This document shows positions 36,286 through 45,396 of a stretch of 64,000 nt of DNA, one piece after another. Within the stretch, counting starts at the first letter, position 1, and every line of letters begins with the position of its first letter. The stretch spans positions 124,001 to 188,000 of the forward strand of contig NZ_SNXS01000004.1 in NCBI RefSeq assembly GCF_004362525.1, in the 5' to 3' direction. Below the pieces are notes generated by a model. That model saw only the letters and a program-made list of their open reading frames with translations, was not told the origin of the DNA and ran no database searches. This DNA is from Roseateles toxinivorans (GTDB taxonomy: Bacteria; Pseudomonadota; Gammaproteobacteria; Burkholderiales; Burkholderiaceae_C). The translations under genes and the position numbers were made by a program.

Positions 36286-37344
36286 TCAGCGAGCAGGTGC
36301 CGCCAGCGCCAGCAGCGACTGCCGCGCCTGGGCAATCGCCTGGGTCAGCTGCTCATGCTTGAAATGGGGCTCGGCCAGGCGCATCAGCGATAGCCCCTGC
36401 CGGCGGTTGGCGTCATCGGCCGCCTGCTTGAACTGGTAGAGGCCCAGCATCGCCACCAGCTCCATCTTGTAGGCCTTGGCATCGGCGGCCAGCAGCGCCT
36501 GCACCTCGGCCTGCTCGCCGTCCAGCCAGCGCTGGGCCAGGGCCATCGTGGCTTCGTCGCGGAAAGGCTTGCGAGGCTTCGGCTCGTGACCCAGTGCCCT
36601 CAGCACGGCCTCGGTCATGGCTGCGGTCGAGAAGGGGTTCTGGCCGGTGATCAGGCGGCCATCGACCACCACCCGGGGCAGCATCAGCGAGGCCTCTTCC
36701 CAGCGCGCCCCCTGGGCCTTGAGCCGGTCTTCCAGCAACCAGGGAAACTGCGCCGCCCACTTCTTGCCGAACGCAGTCTCTTCCTCGTTGGTGAAGCCGG
36801 TGAGGCGGCGGCCGGCCACCAGCGGCTGACCATCGGCGCGCCTGACCTCGGCCAGTGCGGCCGGCCCGTGGCAGACCGCGGCGATCACGCCGCCCTGGGC
36901 ATCGATGGCCGTGAGCAGACGCTGCAGGGCAGGGTCCTTGGGCAGGTCGAACATGGCGCCTTTGCCGCCCATCACCAGCACGGCGCGGTAGTCGCTGGCA
37001 CGCAGACTGGCGGTGGCCAGGGTCTGGCGCAGCTGGGTCAGCGCCTGGGCATCGCCCAGCAGCCCTGCGTTGTAGTCGTCCTGCGGGTTGTAGCGGTCCG
37101 CCTCGACCGGGCCGCCCGCCGGGCTGGCGACATCGACCGCTATGCCATTGGCGCGCAGCAGCAGCCAGCTCTGGGCGAACTCGTCCATCTCGAAGCCGGG
37201 TCGGGTCTTGCCCTGGTCGCGGCCTTCGCCGCTGACGACGATCAGCACCTTGGTCGGGGCCGGCGTTTGCGCCGAGGCCGCCAGTACGTGGGCAGCCAGC
37301 AGGCCGGTGAGGCAGTGCTGCAGCAGGTGGGCGAAGCGTTTCAT
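36286..37344 (-). CDS. Secreted DJ-1/PfpI-family protein with C-terminal helical extension
   Basis: 352 residues from the ATG at 37344, preceded by GGAGAG. A signal peptide (LTGLLAAHVLAASAQ) leads to a type 1 glutamine-amidotransferase/DJ-1 domain: VLIVVSGEG, FEMDEFAQSWLLLRANGIAVDVASPAGGPV, VLVMGGKGAMFDLP, and nucleophile Cys158 in IAAVCHGPAAL. Glyoxalase III-type and chaperone-type DJ-1 proteins share this layout. About 90 residues follow the usual domain end (from GHEPKPRKPF onward), predicted helical, which is not normal for the family. Export is also unusual, since most relatives are cytoplasmic. It leads a likely operon with a two-component system. Confidence 0.85.
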   Translation of the reverse strand: MKRFAHLLQHCLTGLLAAHVLAASAQTPAPTKVLIVVSGEGRDQGKTRPGFEMDEFAQSWLLLRANGIAVDVASPAGGPVEADRYNPQDDYNAGLLGDAQALTQLRQTLATASLRASDYRAVLVMGGKGAMFDLPKDPALQRLLTAIDAQGGVIAAVCHGPAALAEVRRADGQPLVAGRRLTGFTNEEETAFGKKWAAQFPWLLEDRLKAQGARWEEASLMLPRVVVDGRLITGQNPFSTAAMTEAVLRALGHEPKPRKPFRDEATMALAQRWLDGEQAEVQALLAADAKAYKMELVAMLGLYQFKQAADDANRRQGLSLMRLAEPHFKHEQLTQAIAQARQSLLALAAPAR

Positions 37345-37402
37345 GGGGGCTCTCCGGTGTGGGTTGATGACCCAGTCTAGAAAGCCGCTTGTGAAGAAAA
37401 CG

Positions 37403-39439
37403 TCAAGCCATGCCCTGGTGACGCAGCAAGGCGTCGATGCTGGGCTCGCGGCCGCGGAAGGCCTTGAAGCTGTCCATTGCCGGGCGGCTGCCGCCGGCCT
37501 CCAGGATGGCGTGCAGATAGCGGGCGCCGGTCTCGGCATTGAACACGCCGGATTCCTCGAAGGCGCTCCAGGCATCGGCGCTCAAGACCTCGGCCCATTT
37601 GTAGCTGTAGTAGCCGGCGCTGTAGCCGCCCGCGAAGATGTGCGAGAAGCTGTGCTGCGAGCGGTTGAAGGCTGGAGGCATGAAGACGCCGACCTCGCGG
37701 CGCACCGCGTCGACCACCGCCTGCACGTCACGCTCGCTGCCGGGCTCGGCGTGCAGGCGCATATCGCTGAGGCCGAACTCGATCTGGCGCAGCGTCTGCA
37801 TGCCGCTCTGGAAGTTCTTCGCGGCCAGCATCTTGTCGAACAGTTCGCGCGGCAGGGGCTCGCCGGTGTCGACATGGGCGGTCAGGCGCTTCAGCACATC
37901 CCACTCCCAGCAGAAGTTCTCCATGAACTGGCTGGGCAGCTCGACCGCATCCCACTCGACGCCGGAGATGCCGGCCACGCCGTAGTCGGAAATCTGTGTC
38001 AGCAGATGGTGCAGGCCGTGGCCGAATTCATGGAACAGCGTGGTCACGTCGTCATGCGTCAGCAGTGCAGGCTTGTCGCCGACGGGTGCTGCGAAATTGC
38101 AGACCAGATGGGCCACCGGTGTCTGCAGCACACCCTCGGGGCGCAACCAGCGGCCGCGCACATCGTCCATCCAGGCGCCGGGGCGCTTGCCGGGGCGGGC
38201 GTGCAGGTCGAGGTAGAACTGGCCGACGAGCGTCGGGCCTCGATCAATGCGATAGAACTTCACGCTCTCATGCCAGACCTGGGCCTGGTCTTCGCGTATG
38301 GCCACGCCGAACAGCGTCTCGATGATGTTGAACAGGCCCTGCAAGACCTTGGGCTCGGTGAAGTACTGCTTGACCTCCTGCTCGCTGAAGGCATAGCGGG
38401 CCTCCTTCAGCTTCTCGCTGACGAAGGGAAGGTCCCAGGCCTGCAGATTCGCGCCGGTGAGGCCGAAGGCGGACAAGTTCGCCTCTGCAAACTCGCGCAG
38501 TTCCTGCAGATCGCGCTCGCCATAGGGCTTGGCGCGGGCGGCCAGATCGCGCAAAAAGGTGATCACCTGCTGCGGCGAGCTGGCCATCTTGGGCACCAGG
38601 GAGACCTCGGCAAAGTTCGGATAGCCCAGCAGGGCGGCCTCCTCCTGGCGCAGCGCCAGCAGCTCATGCATCAGCGCGGTATTGTCCAGCTCGGCCGGGC
38701 CCAGCTCGCTGGCGCGGGTGGCGTGGGCGGTGTAGAGCTTTTCGCGCAGGGCGCGGTTCGTGCCGTACTGGATCACCGGCAGGTAGCAGGGCAGGTGCAG
38801 GGTGATCTTGTGGCCGGGCTTGCCCTCGGCCTCGGCGGCCGTGCGGGTGGCCTGCTTGACGTCCTCGGGCACGCCATCCAGCTCGTCGGCACTGGCGTAA
38901 TAGCTGAAACCATCGGTGGCATCGAGCACATGCTCGGAGTACTTCTGGCCCAGCTCGGCGCTGCGTTCCTGGATCTGCGCGTAGCGGGCCTTGGCCTCGC
39001 CTTGCAGTTCCGCGCCGGAGAGCACGAAGTCGCGCAGCCAGTGGGCCAGGGCCTGCTGGCGCGGCGCGCTCAGGGTCTTGGCCTGGGGGCTGGCGGCGAT
39101 TGATTTGTACTTGGCATAGAGGCGTTCGTCAGAGCCCTGCCGGGTGAAGTACTCGGTCACCGCCGGCAGCATCTCGTTGTAGGCGGCTCGCCACTCGGGC
39201 GTGCTGAGCACCTCGTTCAGATGGTTGACGGCGCCCCAGGCCCGGCCCAGGCGCTCGGTGGCCACCGGCAGTACGGCCGTGACGGCTTCATAGGTTGCGG
39301 GCACCTCGTCGCCGACGACGCGCTCCAGCGCCGCCTCGGCGTCGCGCAGCAGTTCCGTGATGGCGGGCTTGATGTGCTCGACGCGGAACTCGGCAAACAG
39401 GGGCAGGCCGGTGGTCTGAAGCAAGGGGTTCGGATTCAT
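37403..39439 (-). CDS. prlC: Oligopeptidase A (M3 family zinc metallopeptidase)
   Basis: 678 residues of the M3 thimet-oligopeptidase family, typical length. The zinc site is HEFGH at residues 470-474 (TLFHEFGHGLHHLL), with the second glutamate ligand expected in GISGVEWDAVELPSQF. The N-terminus MNPNPLLQTTGLPLFAEFRVEHIKPAI is the standard PrlC start, so the ATG at 39439 is chosen over longer versions. It degrades short peptides, including cleaved signal peptides, in the cytoplasm. It is a single gene divergent from the OpgB-like gene. Confidence 0.95.
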   Translation of the reverse strand: MNPNPLLQTTGLPLFAEFRVEHIKPAITELLRDAEAALERVVGDEVPATYEAVTAVLPVATERLGRAWGAVNHLNEVLSTPEWRAAYNEMLPAVTEYFTRQGSDERLYAKYKSIAASPQAKTLSAPRQQALAHWLRDFVLSGAELQGEAKARYAQIQERSAELGQKYSEHVLDATDGFSYYASADELDGVPEDVKQATRTAAEAEGKPGHKITLHLPCYLPVIQYGTNRALREKLYTAHATRASELGPAELDNTALMHELLALRQEEAALLGYPNFAEVSLVPKMASSPQQVITFLRDLAARAKPYGERDLQELREFAEANLSAFGLTGANLQAWDLPFVSEKLKEARYAFSEQEVKQYFTEPKVLQGLFNIIETLFGVAIREDQAQVWHESVKFYRIDRGPTLVGQFYLDLHARPGKRPGAWMDDVRGRWLRPEGVLQTPVAHLVCNFAAPVGDKPALLTHDDVTTLFHEFGHGLHHLLTQISDYGVAGISGVEWDAVELPSQFMENFCWEWDVLKRLTAHVDTGEPLPRELFDKMLAAKNFQSGMQTLRQIEFGLSDMRLHAEPGSERDVQAVVDAVRREVGVFMPPAFNRSQHSFSHIFAGGYSAGYYSYKWAEVLSADAWSAFEESGVFNAETGARYLHAILEAGGSRPAMDSFKAFRGREPSIDALLRHQGMA

Positions 39440-39617
39440 GGAGGCGGTAGGGCGAAAGCAGGAACCGACATGGTAAGCGCTATGGGCCGGGCGCTTTGCG
39501 CCCAGGGCTATCGCAGGCGACACAGATGTTTACCTTGGGCCATGTCCGGACACATGCACACAAAACTGCGCAACCGACCCTGCGCAGACTGCAGGCTTTG
39601 CGATTCGGGAGCTTGAT

Positions 39618-41105
39618 GTGAGACCTTCTTCAAGCCCTTCGGCGGCACGGCGCTGGCTGCCGGTCCTGCTGGTGCTGTATGCGCTGCTCTTCGTCATCAC
39701 CGGCAGCTGGTTTCTGCGCAAGTATCTGGGGCCGGTGACCTGGGACCAGGTGCTGTTCCATCTGCAGCATGGCGGCCTGGACTACAGCGACCCGCGCATG
39801 CTGTCACGCGCCTGGCGCTATCTGGGCGGCACGCTGCTCCTGAGCCTGCTGCTGCTGGCCGTGCTGCGCTGCAGCGGGCGGCGCGGCTGCCTGGCGCTGT
39901 GGGGGCTGCTGGGTCTTGGCGCGGCGGCCTCGGTGGCCGCCACCGTCAAGGACCCCTGCCTGCCCGGCGATGGCGACTACCTGGCCCAGCACTATGTCGA
40001 TCCCTCGGTGCTGAAGCTGAAGGCCGCGGCGCCCCCGGCCCAGCGACCCGACATCCTGCTCGTCTTCATCGAGTCGCTTGACGAGGCCTACACCCGGCCG
40101 CGCGATGCCAGCCAGGCACCGCTGCCCCGGCTCAGCCGCTGGCACGAGGCGCACCAGACCTTTGGCGCGCTGCGCAATCTCAGCGGCGCGAGCTGGACGG
40201 TAGGCGGCCTGTTCACCGCGCTGTGCGGCGTGCCGCTGCAGCCGGTGGGGCTGATGAGCCGGCAGTCGTTCGAGTATTCGCAGCAGTTTTTCGACCAGGG
40301 CCGTTGCCTGACCGATCTGCTGGCAGCCCAGGGCTGGGACATCAGCTTCTACGGCGGTGCCTCGCTGCAGTTCGCCGGCAAGGGTCGCTTCCTGGCCAAT
40401 CACCAGGTGGGGCGCCAGTTCGGGCGCGAGCAATGGCAGGCGCGCGGCGTGGCCGTGCCTGCCGAGGGCTGGGGGCTGCTGGACAGCGCCTTGAGCGAGC
40501 AGGCCTGGGCCGATATGAACCGGCCCCGCCGGGACGATGAGCCGCGCATGCACATCCTGCTGACCGTCAACACCCATGGCCCGGCCGGCAGCGAAGACCC
40601 TGGCTGTGCGCCGCCGCGGGCCGACGGGTCGGATGTCGCCGCGTCGGTGCTGATGGCCGACGCACTGCGCTGCACCGATCGCATGATCGAGCAGCTGGCG
40701 CGCCGCTTCACCGAGCAGGCCGATGGCCGGCCCAAGGTGGTGTGGATCATGGGCGACCACCTGGCACCTCAGCAGCTGCTGGCCGAGCGCCTGAGCCCAT
40801 CGGCCGATGGCGCGCGCACCGTCTTCCATGTGCTGGCCCGCTTTGATGGCCGTGGCCGCGAACTGTCGGCGCCCGATGCGCAGCGCCAGTTCAGCCATGT
40901 CGATGTGCTGCCCACGCTGGCCGAGGCAGCAGGCTTGAGCTGGGCGCCGCAGCCGCACCGGCTGGGCCTGGGCGTGTCGCTGCTGGCGCCGGGTGCGCCG
41001 GCCACCCTGGTCGAGCGCGACGGCTTCGCCACGGCCGATGGCCGCCTGGCCTGCCACTCGCCGCTGTTCGCGAAGCTGTGGGGCGGCGACGCCGTTGGCG
41101 ATTAA
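39618..41105 (+). CDS. Membrane sulfatase-fold transferase, OpgB/LTA-synthase-like
   Basis: 495 residues. Two N-terminal membrane helix regions (about 13-33 and 70-115) are followed by a periplasmic alkaline-phosphatase-fold domain. Recognisable residues are the metal-binding Glu in [15 protein letters not shown], the likely nucleophile Thr in [18 protein letters not shown], the [19 protein letters not shown] segment, NTHGPA, and the Asp-His pair in WIMGDHLAP. These match E. coli OpgB (MdoB), which moves phosphoglycerol onto periplasmic glucans, but the protein is shorter than OpgB and no glucan synthesis genes are nearby. The GTG start at 39618 follows CGGGAG. Its stop overlaps that of convergent folD. 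Confidence 0.85.
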   Translation: MRPSSSPSAARRWLPVLLVLYALLFVITGSWFLRKYLGPVTWDQVLFHLQHGGLDYSDPRMLSRAWRYLGGTLLLSLLLLAVLRCSGRRGCLALWGLLGLGAAASVAATVKDPCLPGDGDYLAQHYVDPSVLKLKAAAPPAQRPDILLVFIESLDEAYTRPRDASQAPLPRLSRWHEAHQTFGALRNLSGASWTVGGLFTALCGVPLQPVGLMSRQSFEYSQQFFDQGRCLTDLLAAQGWDISFYGGASLQFAGKGRFLANHQVGRQFGREQWQARGVAVPAEGWGLLDSALSEQAWADMNRPRRDDEPRMHILLTVNTHGPAGSEDPGCAPPRADGSDVAASVLMADALRCTDRMIEQLARRFTEQADGRPKVVWIMGDHLAPQQLLAERLSPSADGARTVFHVLARFDGRGRELSAPDAQRQFSHVDVLPTLAEAAGLSWAPQPHRLGLGVSLLAPGAPATLVERDGFATADGRLACHSPLFAKLWGGDAVGD

Positions 41106-41959
41106 GCTGCCGCGGCAACCCGCTCGGCAGATTCGATCGTGTTGACCAGCAGCATCGTGATCGTCATCGGGCCTACGCCGCCGGGCACCGGGGTGATGTA
41201 GGAGGCGAGCTCGGCTACCGGCGCGAAGTCCACATCGCCGCAGAGCTTGTTCTCTTCATTGCGGTTGATGCCCACGTCGATGACGATGGCGCCCGGCTTG
41301 ACCATGTCGGCCGTCAGCACATTGCGTCGGCCCACGGCGGCCACGACGATGTCGGCTTGGGCGGTGTGGAAGCCGATGTCGGCGGTGGCGCTGTGGCAGA
41401 TCGTCACCGTGGCATTGGCCTGCAGCAGCAGCAGGGCCATCGGTTTGCCGACGGTGTTGGAGCGGCCTATCACCACCGCATGCTTGCCGCGCAGATCGAT
41501 GCCGGTGCTCTCGATCAGCTTCATGCAGCCATAGGGCGTGCAGGGGCGAAAACCGGGCGCATTGGTCATCAGCTCGCCTGCACTCAGGGTCGAATAGCCG
41601 TCGACATCCTTGGTAGGCGCGATCGCCTCGATCACCTTGTGCGGATCGATGTGCTTGGGCAGCGGCATCTGGACCAGGATGCCGTGGATGGCGGCGTCCT
41701 TGTTCAAGGCATCGATGCGGGCCAGCAGCTCGGCCTCGCTCAGCGCTGCATCGTACTTCTCGAACACCGAGTGCAGGCCGTTGTCTGCGCAGGCCTTGAC
41801 CTTGTTGCGCACATAGACCTGGCTCGCAGGGTCTTCGCCGACCAGTATCACGGCCAGTCCCGGCTGGTGGCCCCTGGCCGTCAGGGCCGCGGCGCGCTGG
41901 GCGACCTCGGCACGGATCTGGGTGGAGAGGGCGTTGCCGTTGATGATTTGAGCGGGCAT
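41102..41959 (-). CDS. folD: Bifunctional methylenetetrahydrofolate dehydrogenase/cyclohydrolase FolD
   Basis: 285 residues, full length. Motifs include the active-site Lys in YVRNKVKAC, the folate-binding [10 protein letters not shown] and PTKDVDGYS, the NADP-binding [29 protein letters not shown], and [18 protein letters not shown] near the C-terminus. It interconverts 5,10-methylene-, methenyl- and 10-formyl-tetrahydrofolate in one-carbon metabolism in the cytoplasm. AAGGAGA precedes the ATG at 41959. It is transcribed leftward, downstream of the FixJ-like gene but separated from it by a hairpin. Confidence 0.97.
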   Translation of the reverse strand: MPAQIINGNALSTQIRAEVAQRAAALTARGHQPGLAVILVGEDPASQVYVRNKVKACADNGLHSVFEKYDAALSEAELLARIDALNKDAAIHGILVQMPLPKHIDPHKVIEAIAPTKDVDGYSTLSAGELMTNAPGFRPCTPYGCMKLIESTGIDLRGKHAVVIGRSNTVGKPMALLLLQANATVTICHSATADIGFHTAQADIVVAAVGRRNVLTADMVKPGAIVIDVGINRNEENKLCGDVDFAPVAELASYITPVPGGVGPMTITMLLVNTIESAERVAAAA

Positions 41960-42034
41960 GGGGGAATCTCCTTTCATTGCGGGACGGACCTTTCGGCGTA
42001 GCCGAATGCTCGGTCCCCAACTGACTAGAAACGA

Positions 42035-42060
42035 CAAAGGCCGCTGAGCAGCGGCCTTTG
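42035..42060 (-). terminator. Probable terminator after the FixJ-like gene
   Basis: CAAAGGCCGCT (42035-42045) pairs perfectly with AGCGGCCTTTG (42050-42060) around a four-base loop. On the reverse strand the hairpin is followed by a short T-rich tail. It lies between the response-regulator gene and folD, both leftward. Confidence 0.65.
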
Positions 42061-42075
42061 CAGAGGTCTAACAAT

Positions 42076-42699
42076 TCAAGTCTTGGCGGGCGCGCCGAGG
42101 GCAATCTTCAGCAGATCGGCCACGGTGTTGGCGTTCAGCTTCTCCATGATGTTGGCGCGGTGCGCCTCCACCGTCTTGATGCTGATGCCCAGATCGTCGG
42201 CGATCTGCTTGTTCAGGCGGCCGGCGACGATGCGCTCCAGCACCTGGGCTTCGCGCGTCGTCAGGCGGCTCAGCAGGGCGTCGCGGCTGGCGGCTTCCTG
42301 GTGCTGGCTGAAGGCCGAGCGGGCCTGGTCCAGCATGCGCTCGACCAGGTTCAAGAGCTCTTCTTCCTTGAACGGCTTTTCGATGAAGTCCATCGCGCCC
42401 TTCTTCATCGTCTGCACCGCCATCGGCACGTCGCCATGGCCGGTGATGAAGACGATGGGCAGCGGCGAGTGGCGCTCCATCAGGCGGTCCTGCAGCTCCA
42501 GGCCGCTCATGCCGTCCATACGAATGTCGCAAATCAGGCAGGCCACTTCACGCGAGTCGTAACGGCTCAGAAAGGACTCGGAGGAGTCAAAGCACTTGAC
42601 GCGGTAGTCCTTGCCTTCGAGCAACCATTGCAGCGAATCGCGCACGGCCTCGTCGTCATCGACCACGTAAACAGTACCTTTTTTGGGGATCAGGCTCAT
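42076..42699 (-). CDS. FixJ/LuxR-type response regulator
   Basis: 207 residues: a receiver domain with VYVVDDDEAVRDSL, phosphoacceptor Asp58 in LICDIRMDG, FITGHGDVPMAVQTMKKGAMDFIEKPF (a FixJ hallmark), a coiled linker, and a LuxR-type helix-turn-helix with LTTREAQVLERIVAGRLNKQIADDLGISIKTVEAHRANIMEKL. The ATG overlaps the stop of the kinase gene upstream, so the pair is coupled. It is a transcription activator or repressor. The divergently placed aceE promoter region is its most obvious candidate target; this is inference. Confidence 0.93.
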   Translation of the reverse strand: MSLIPKKGTVYVVDDDEAVRDSLQWLLEGKDYRVKCFDSSESFLSRYDSREVACLICDIRMDGMSGLELQDRLMERHSPLPIVFITGHGDVPMAVQTMKKGAMDFIEKPFKEEELLNLVERMLDQARSAFSQHQEAASRDALLSRLTTREAQVLERIVAGRLNKQIADDLGISIKTVEAHRANIMEKLNANTVADLLKIALGAPAKT

Positions 42700-45248
42700 G
42701 GTGTCGCAGAAATGTTCACAGCCCCTGCGGGCTCGGGTCGCGGGATGTCCACTGGGATGGTGAACGAGAAACGGCAGCCCACGACGGCTGGGCCATTGTA
42801 TAAGTTCTGGGCACGGATTCTGCCCCGATGTGACTCGATGATGGAGCGACACAGGGATAGCCCTATGCCCAGGCCATCGGCCTTGGTCGAGAAGAAGGCC
42901 TCGTAGAGCCGGCTGATCACCTCCTCTGGCAGACCCGGTCCCATATCGGTGACGCTGAACTCGATGCCGCCGCCTTCCTCGGGGGTGTGACGGGGGACGA
43001 CGCGCAGCTCAATATGGCGGCGCGAGGCCGGTAGATTGGCGTTGTCAATCGCCTCGGCGGCGTTCTTCAACAGATTCAGCACCACCTGCTCGATCAGGAT
43101 CGGGTCCACCATCAGCATGGGCAGGCGCTGGGCCACATAGCTGTGGATGGCGACATTGCGCCGGCGCAGCTCGATGCCGGCCAGTTCGACCGCATCCTCG
43201 ACGATCTGCGTGGCCGCCGAGGGCTGGCGCTGCGGCTCGCTGCGTTTCACGAAGGCGCGTATGCGGTGGATGATCTGGCCGGCGCGCTGGGCCTGCTTGG
43301 CAGTCTTTTCCAGCGCCACCAGCAGGTCTTCTGTGCGTATCGTGTCGGCCTTGACGCGCGAGACCATGCCGTTGCAGTAGTTGGTGATCGCCGTCAGCGG
43401 CTGGTTCAGCTCGTGGGCCACGCTGGACGCCATCTCGCCCATGGTCATCAGCCGGCTGGTGACCTGGGCCTTCTCGGCCTGCTGGGCCGCCACCGCCTCG
43501 GCGCGCAGGCGGGCGGTGATGTCGGTGGCGATCAGCATCTGCGCCAGGCGACCGTCGGTCCATTGCAGATAGCGCGCGCGCACGTCGAACCACATGCCCA
43601 GCGCCTCGATGAAGACTTCGCGCGGATCCGAGCCCACCTCGGTCAGCTCCTGCGTCGGCAGGCCGCTCAAGGAGTCCACCGCCTCGCCGGCATCACCCTT
43701 GCTGCCCCCCGTCTCGCCCATCTGGCTGCCGGCGAGCAGCGCATGGCCGCCGGGGTCGGCGCCGAACCACAGCCGGTAGGAGCGATTCGCGAACAGCAGT
43801 TCGCCCTGTTGCACCGACAATACCGACACCGCCGCGTCCAGCCCCTCCAGCACCGTGGTGAAGCGCTCATGCGAGGCCGAGAGCTGGTCGCGCACACGCT
43901 TGGCCTCGGTGATATTGGTCATCGAGGTCATCCAGCCGCTTTGCGCGCCCTTGGGGTCGATCAGCGGCGAGACATACATGCGCGCATCGAACAGGCTGCC
44001 GTCCTTGCGCATCACCTTGACCTCGATGCCGCCGGCCGGGCTGCGGCCCTGCAGCTCCTGCTGCAGCAGCCTCGCGTTCTCTTCGAAGCGGTCGCGCGGC
44101 CAGTGGGGGAAGGGCGGGCGGCGGCCGATCAGATCGTTCTCGGAGAAGCCGGTCATCGCACAGAAGGCGGGGTTGACGTAGGTGATGCGCGCGTCCATGT
44201 CCATGGCGCGCATGCCGGTCAGCATCGAGTTTTCCATCGCGCGACGGAAATTGGTCTCCGACACCAGGGCGTTCTGCATCTGCAGCCGCCGGCGCATATG
44301 GCGCCAGGTGCCCAGCAGCATCCACACCGTCAGGCCGGACAGCGATAGCACCATCCAGAACAAGGTGTTGCTGATCAGGCCTATGGACGTGCGGTAGCCC
44401 TGGCCGCGCAGCACCAGGCCGTTGACGGCCGGCGCCAGCGGCACTTCGTGCAAGATGGATGGGCGGCGCGGCACCTGGCCGGGCATGGGCGTGACGGTGC
44501 TGGTCAGCACCTGGTCGCTGGCGTCCAGCACGGCCACCGGATGGCGGGCCGACACCTCGCTGGGCACGTAGTAGCGCAGCAGGGCCTCGACCGAGTACTC
44601 GGCGATCAGGGTGCCCGAGAAACCACTGCGGTCCAGCAGCGGCACATGGATCTGGAACACATTGGCGCCGCTGGCGTCGGTGAACGGCGGCGAGTAGATC
44701 GGCTGGCGCCGTTCCTTGGCATTGGTGAAGGCGATTTCCGAGGGGGCGCCGGAGTCGGCCACCGGCATAGAGGGATCGCGCTTGTCGGAGATCGGGTCGG
44801 TCTCCGGGTGGAAGCTTGAGGCCGTGATGCTGGCCTTGCGCTCGCGCCGCGCATTGACCCAGGTGATCTGCGTGATCTCCGGGCTCTCGCGGGTGAAGCT
44901 GGCGGTCTGGGCGATGAATTCCTGCGTGTCTATGCTGCGTGTCACCAGCTCGCGGGCAATGCGCACCAGCTGCTCCTGGTTCTCGATCAGGCGCAGGCGT
45001 ATCTGCTGCTGGGCGATCTCGGTGTCGCGCTTGACGGCCTCGGCCTCGCGCTCGTTCTCCTCGTTCCGCAGATACCAGAAGGCGGCAATGATGGCCGCCA
45101 GGAACAGCATCACCGAGATCAGCGGGCCCAAGGTGGCGAAGCGGTCCTGCCGGGCCGGCGACTGGCGCCGCCACCAGGTGGCATAGCGGCGCTTGAGCAG
45201 CAGGCCGAATTCGCGCAGCGCCGTCGGGACGGAAAAGGAGAGTTGCAT
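42696..45248 (-). CDS. FixL/DctB-like membrane sensor histidine kinase with PAS domains
   Basis: 850 residues. An N-terminal helix (about 40-60) is followed by a periplasmic sensor region (about 65-305, Cache-like), a second helix near 308-330, two PAS domains (about 345-465 and 475-590; ENSMLTGMRAMDMDARITYVNPAF and LEGLDAAVSVLSVQQGELLFANRSY), a helical linker, and a HisKA_4-type dimerisation domain with His612 in SSVAHELNQPLTAITNY. The ATPase domain has NLLKNAAEAIDNA, DMGPGLPEE and GLGIGLSLCRSIIESH. Kinases with HELNQPL motifs include DctB, FixL and TodS types. It reads away from aceE. The ligand is unknown; a link to pyruvate or carbon status is only suggested by position. Confidence 0.92.
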   Translation of the reverse strand: MQLSFSVPTALREFGLLLKRRYATWWRRQSPARQDRFATLGPLISVMLFLAAIIAAFWYLRNEENEREAEAVKRDTEIAQQQIRLRLIENQEQLVRIARELVTRSIDTQEFIAQTASFTRESPEITQITWVNARRERKASITASSFHPETDPISDKRDPSMPVADSGAPSEIAFTNAKERRQPIYSPPFTDASGANVFQIHVPLLDRSGFSGTLIAEYSVEALLRYYVPSEVSARHPVAVLDASDQVLTSTVTPMPGQVPRRPSILHEVPLAPAVNGLVLRGQGYRTSIGLISNTLFWMVLSLSGLTVWMLLGTWRHMRRRLQMQNALVSETNFRRAMENSMLTGMRAMDMDARITYVNPAFCAMTGFSENDLIGRRPPFPHWPRDRFEENARLLQQELQGRSPAGGIEVKVMRKDGSLFDARMYVSPLIDPKGAQSGWMTSMTNITEAKRVRDQLSASHERFTTVLEGLDAAVSVLSVQQGELLFANRSYRLWFGADPGGHALLAGSQMGETGGSKGDAGEAVDSLSGLPTQELTEVGSDPREVFIEALGMWFDVRARYLQWTDGRLAQMLIATDITARLRAEAVAAQQAEKAQVTSRLMTMGEMASSVAHELNQPLTAITNYCNGMVSRVKADTIRTEDLLVALEKTAKQAQRAGQIIHRIRAFVKRSEPQRQPSAATQIVEDAVELAGIELRRRNVAIHSYVAQRLPMLMVDPILIEQVVLNLLKNAAEAIDNANLPASRRHIELRVVPRHTPEEGGGIEFSVTDMGPGLPEEVISRLYEAFFSTKADGLGIGLSLCRSIIESHRGRIRAQNLYNGPAVVGCRFSFTIPVDIPRPEPAGAVNISATP

Positions 45249-45396
45249 GGGGCGATTATCCAGGGCCCCGGGGCAGGCCGAAAAATACGTAGATCCCACA
45301 TAATGAAATCGACTAGCGCTATTTGAAATTACAAAAACTTGTGCGAAACTTCGCTCGCGACAAAATAGTTGTGTATGCCTAATTCAGGAGACGAGC
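45249..45396. promoter_or_regulatory. Divergent promoter region between the sensor kinase gene and aceE
   Basis: This 148-base region is AT-rich between about 45281 and 45383, in contrast to the surrounding DNA. It contains an inverted repeat GCGAAACTTCGC at 45343-45354 and several TTG(A/T)-type boxes, and ends with AGGAG before aceE. It must hold promoters for both directions. The inverted repeat is a candidate operator; precise -35/-10 boxes cannot be fixed by eye. Confidence 0.5.

Noticed and set aside
37142-39103. A 653-codon frame antisense to prlC
   Set aside because: The M3 peptidase zinc site and N-terminus on the reverse strand are unambiguous.
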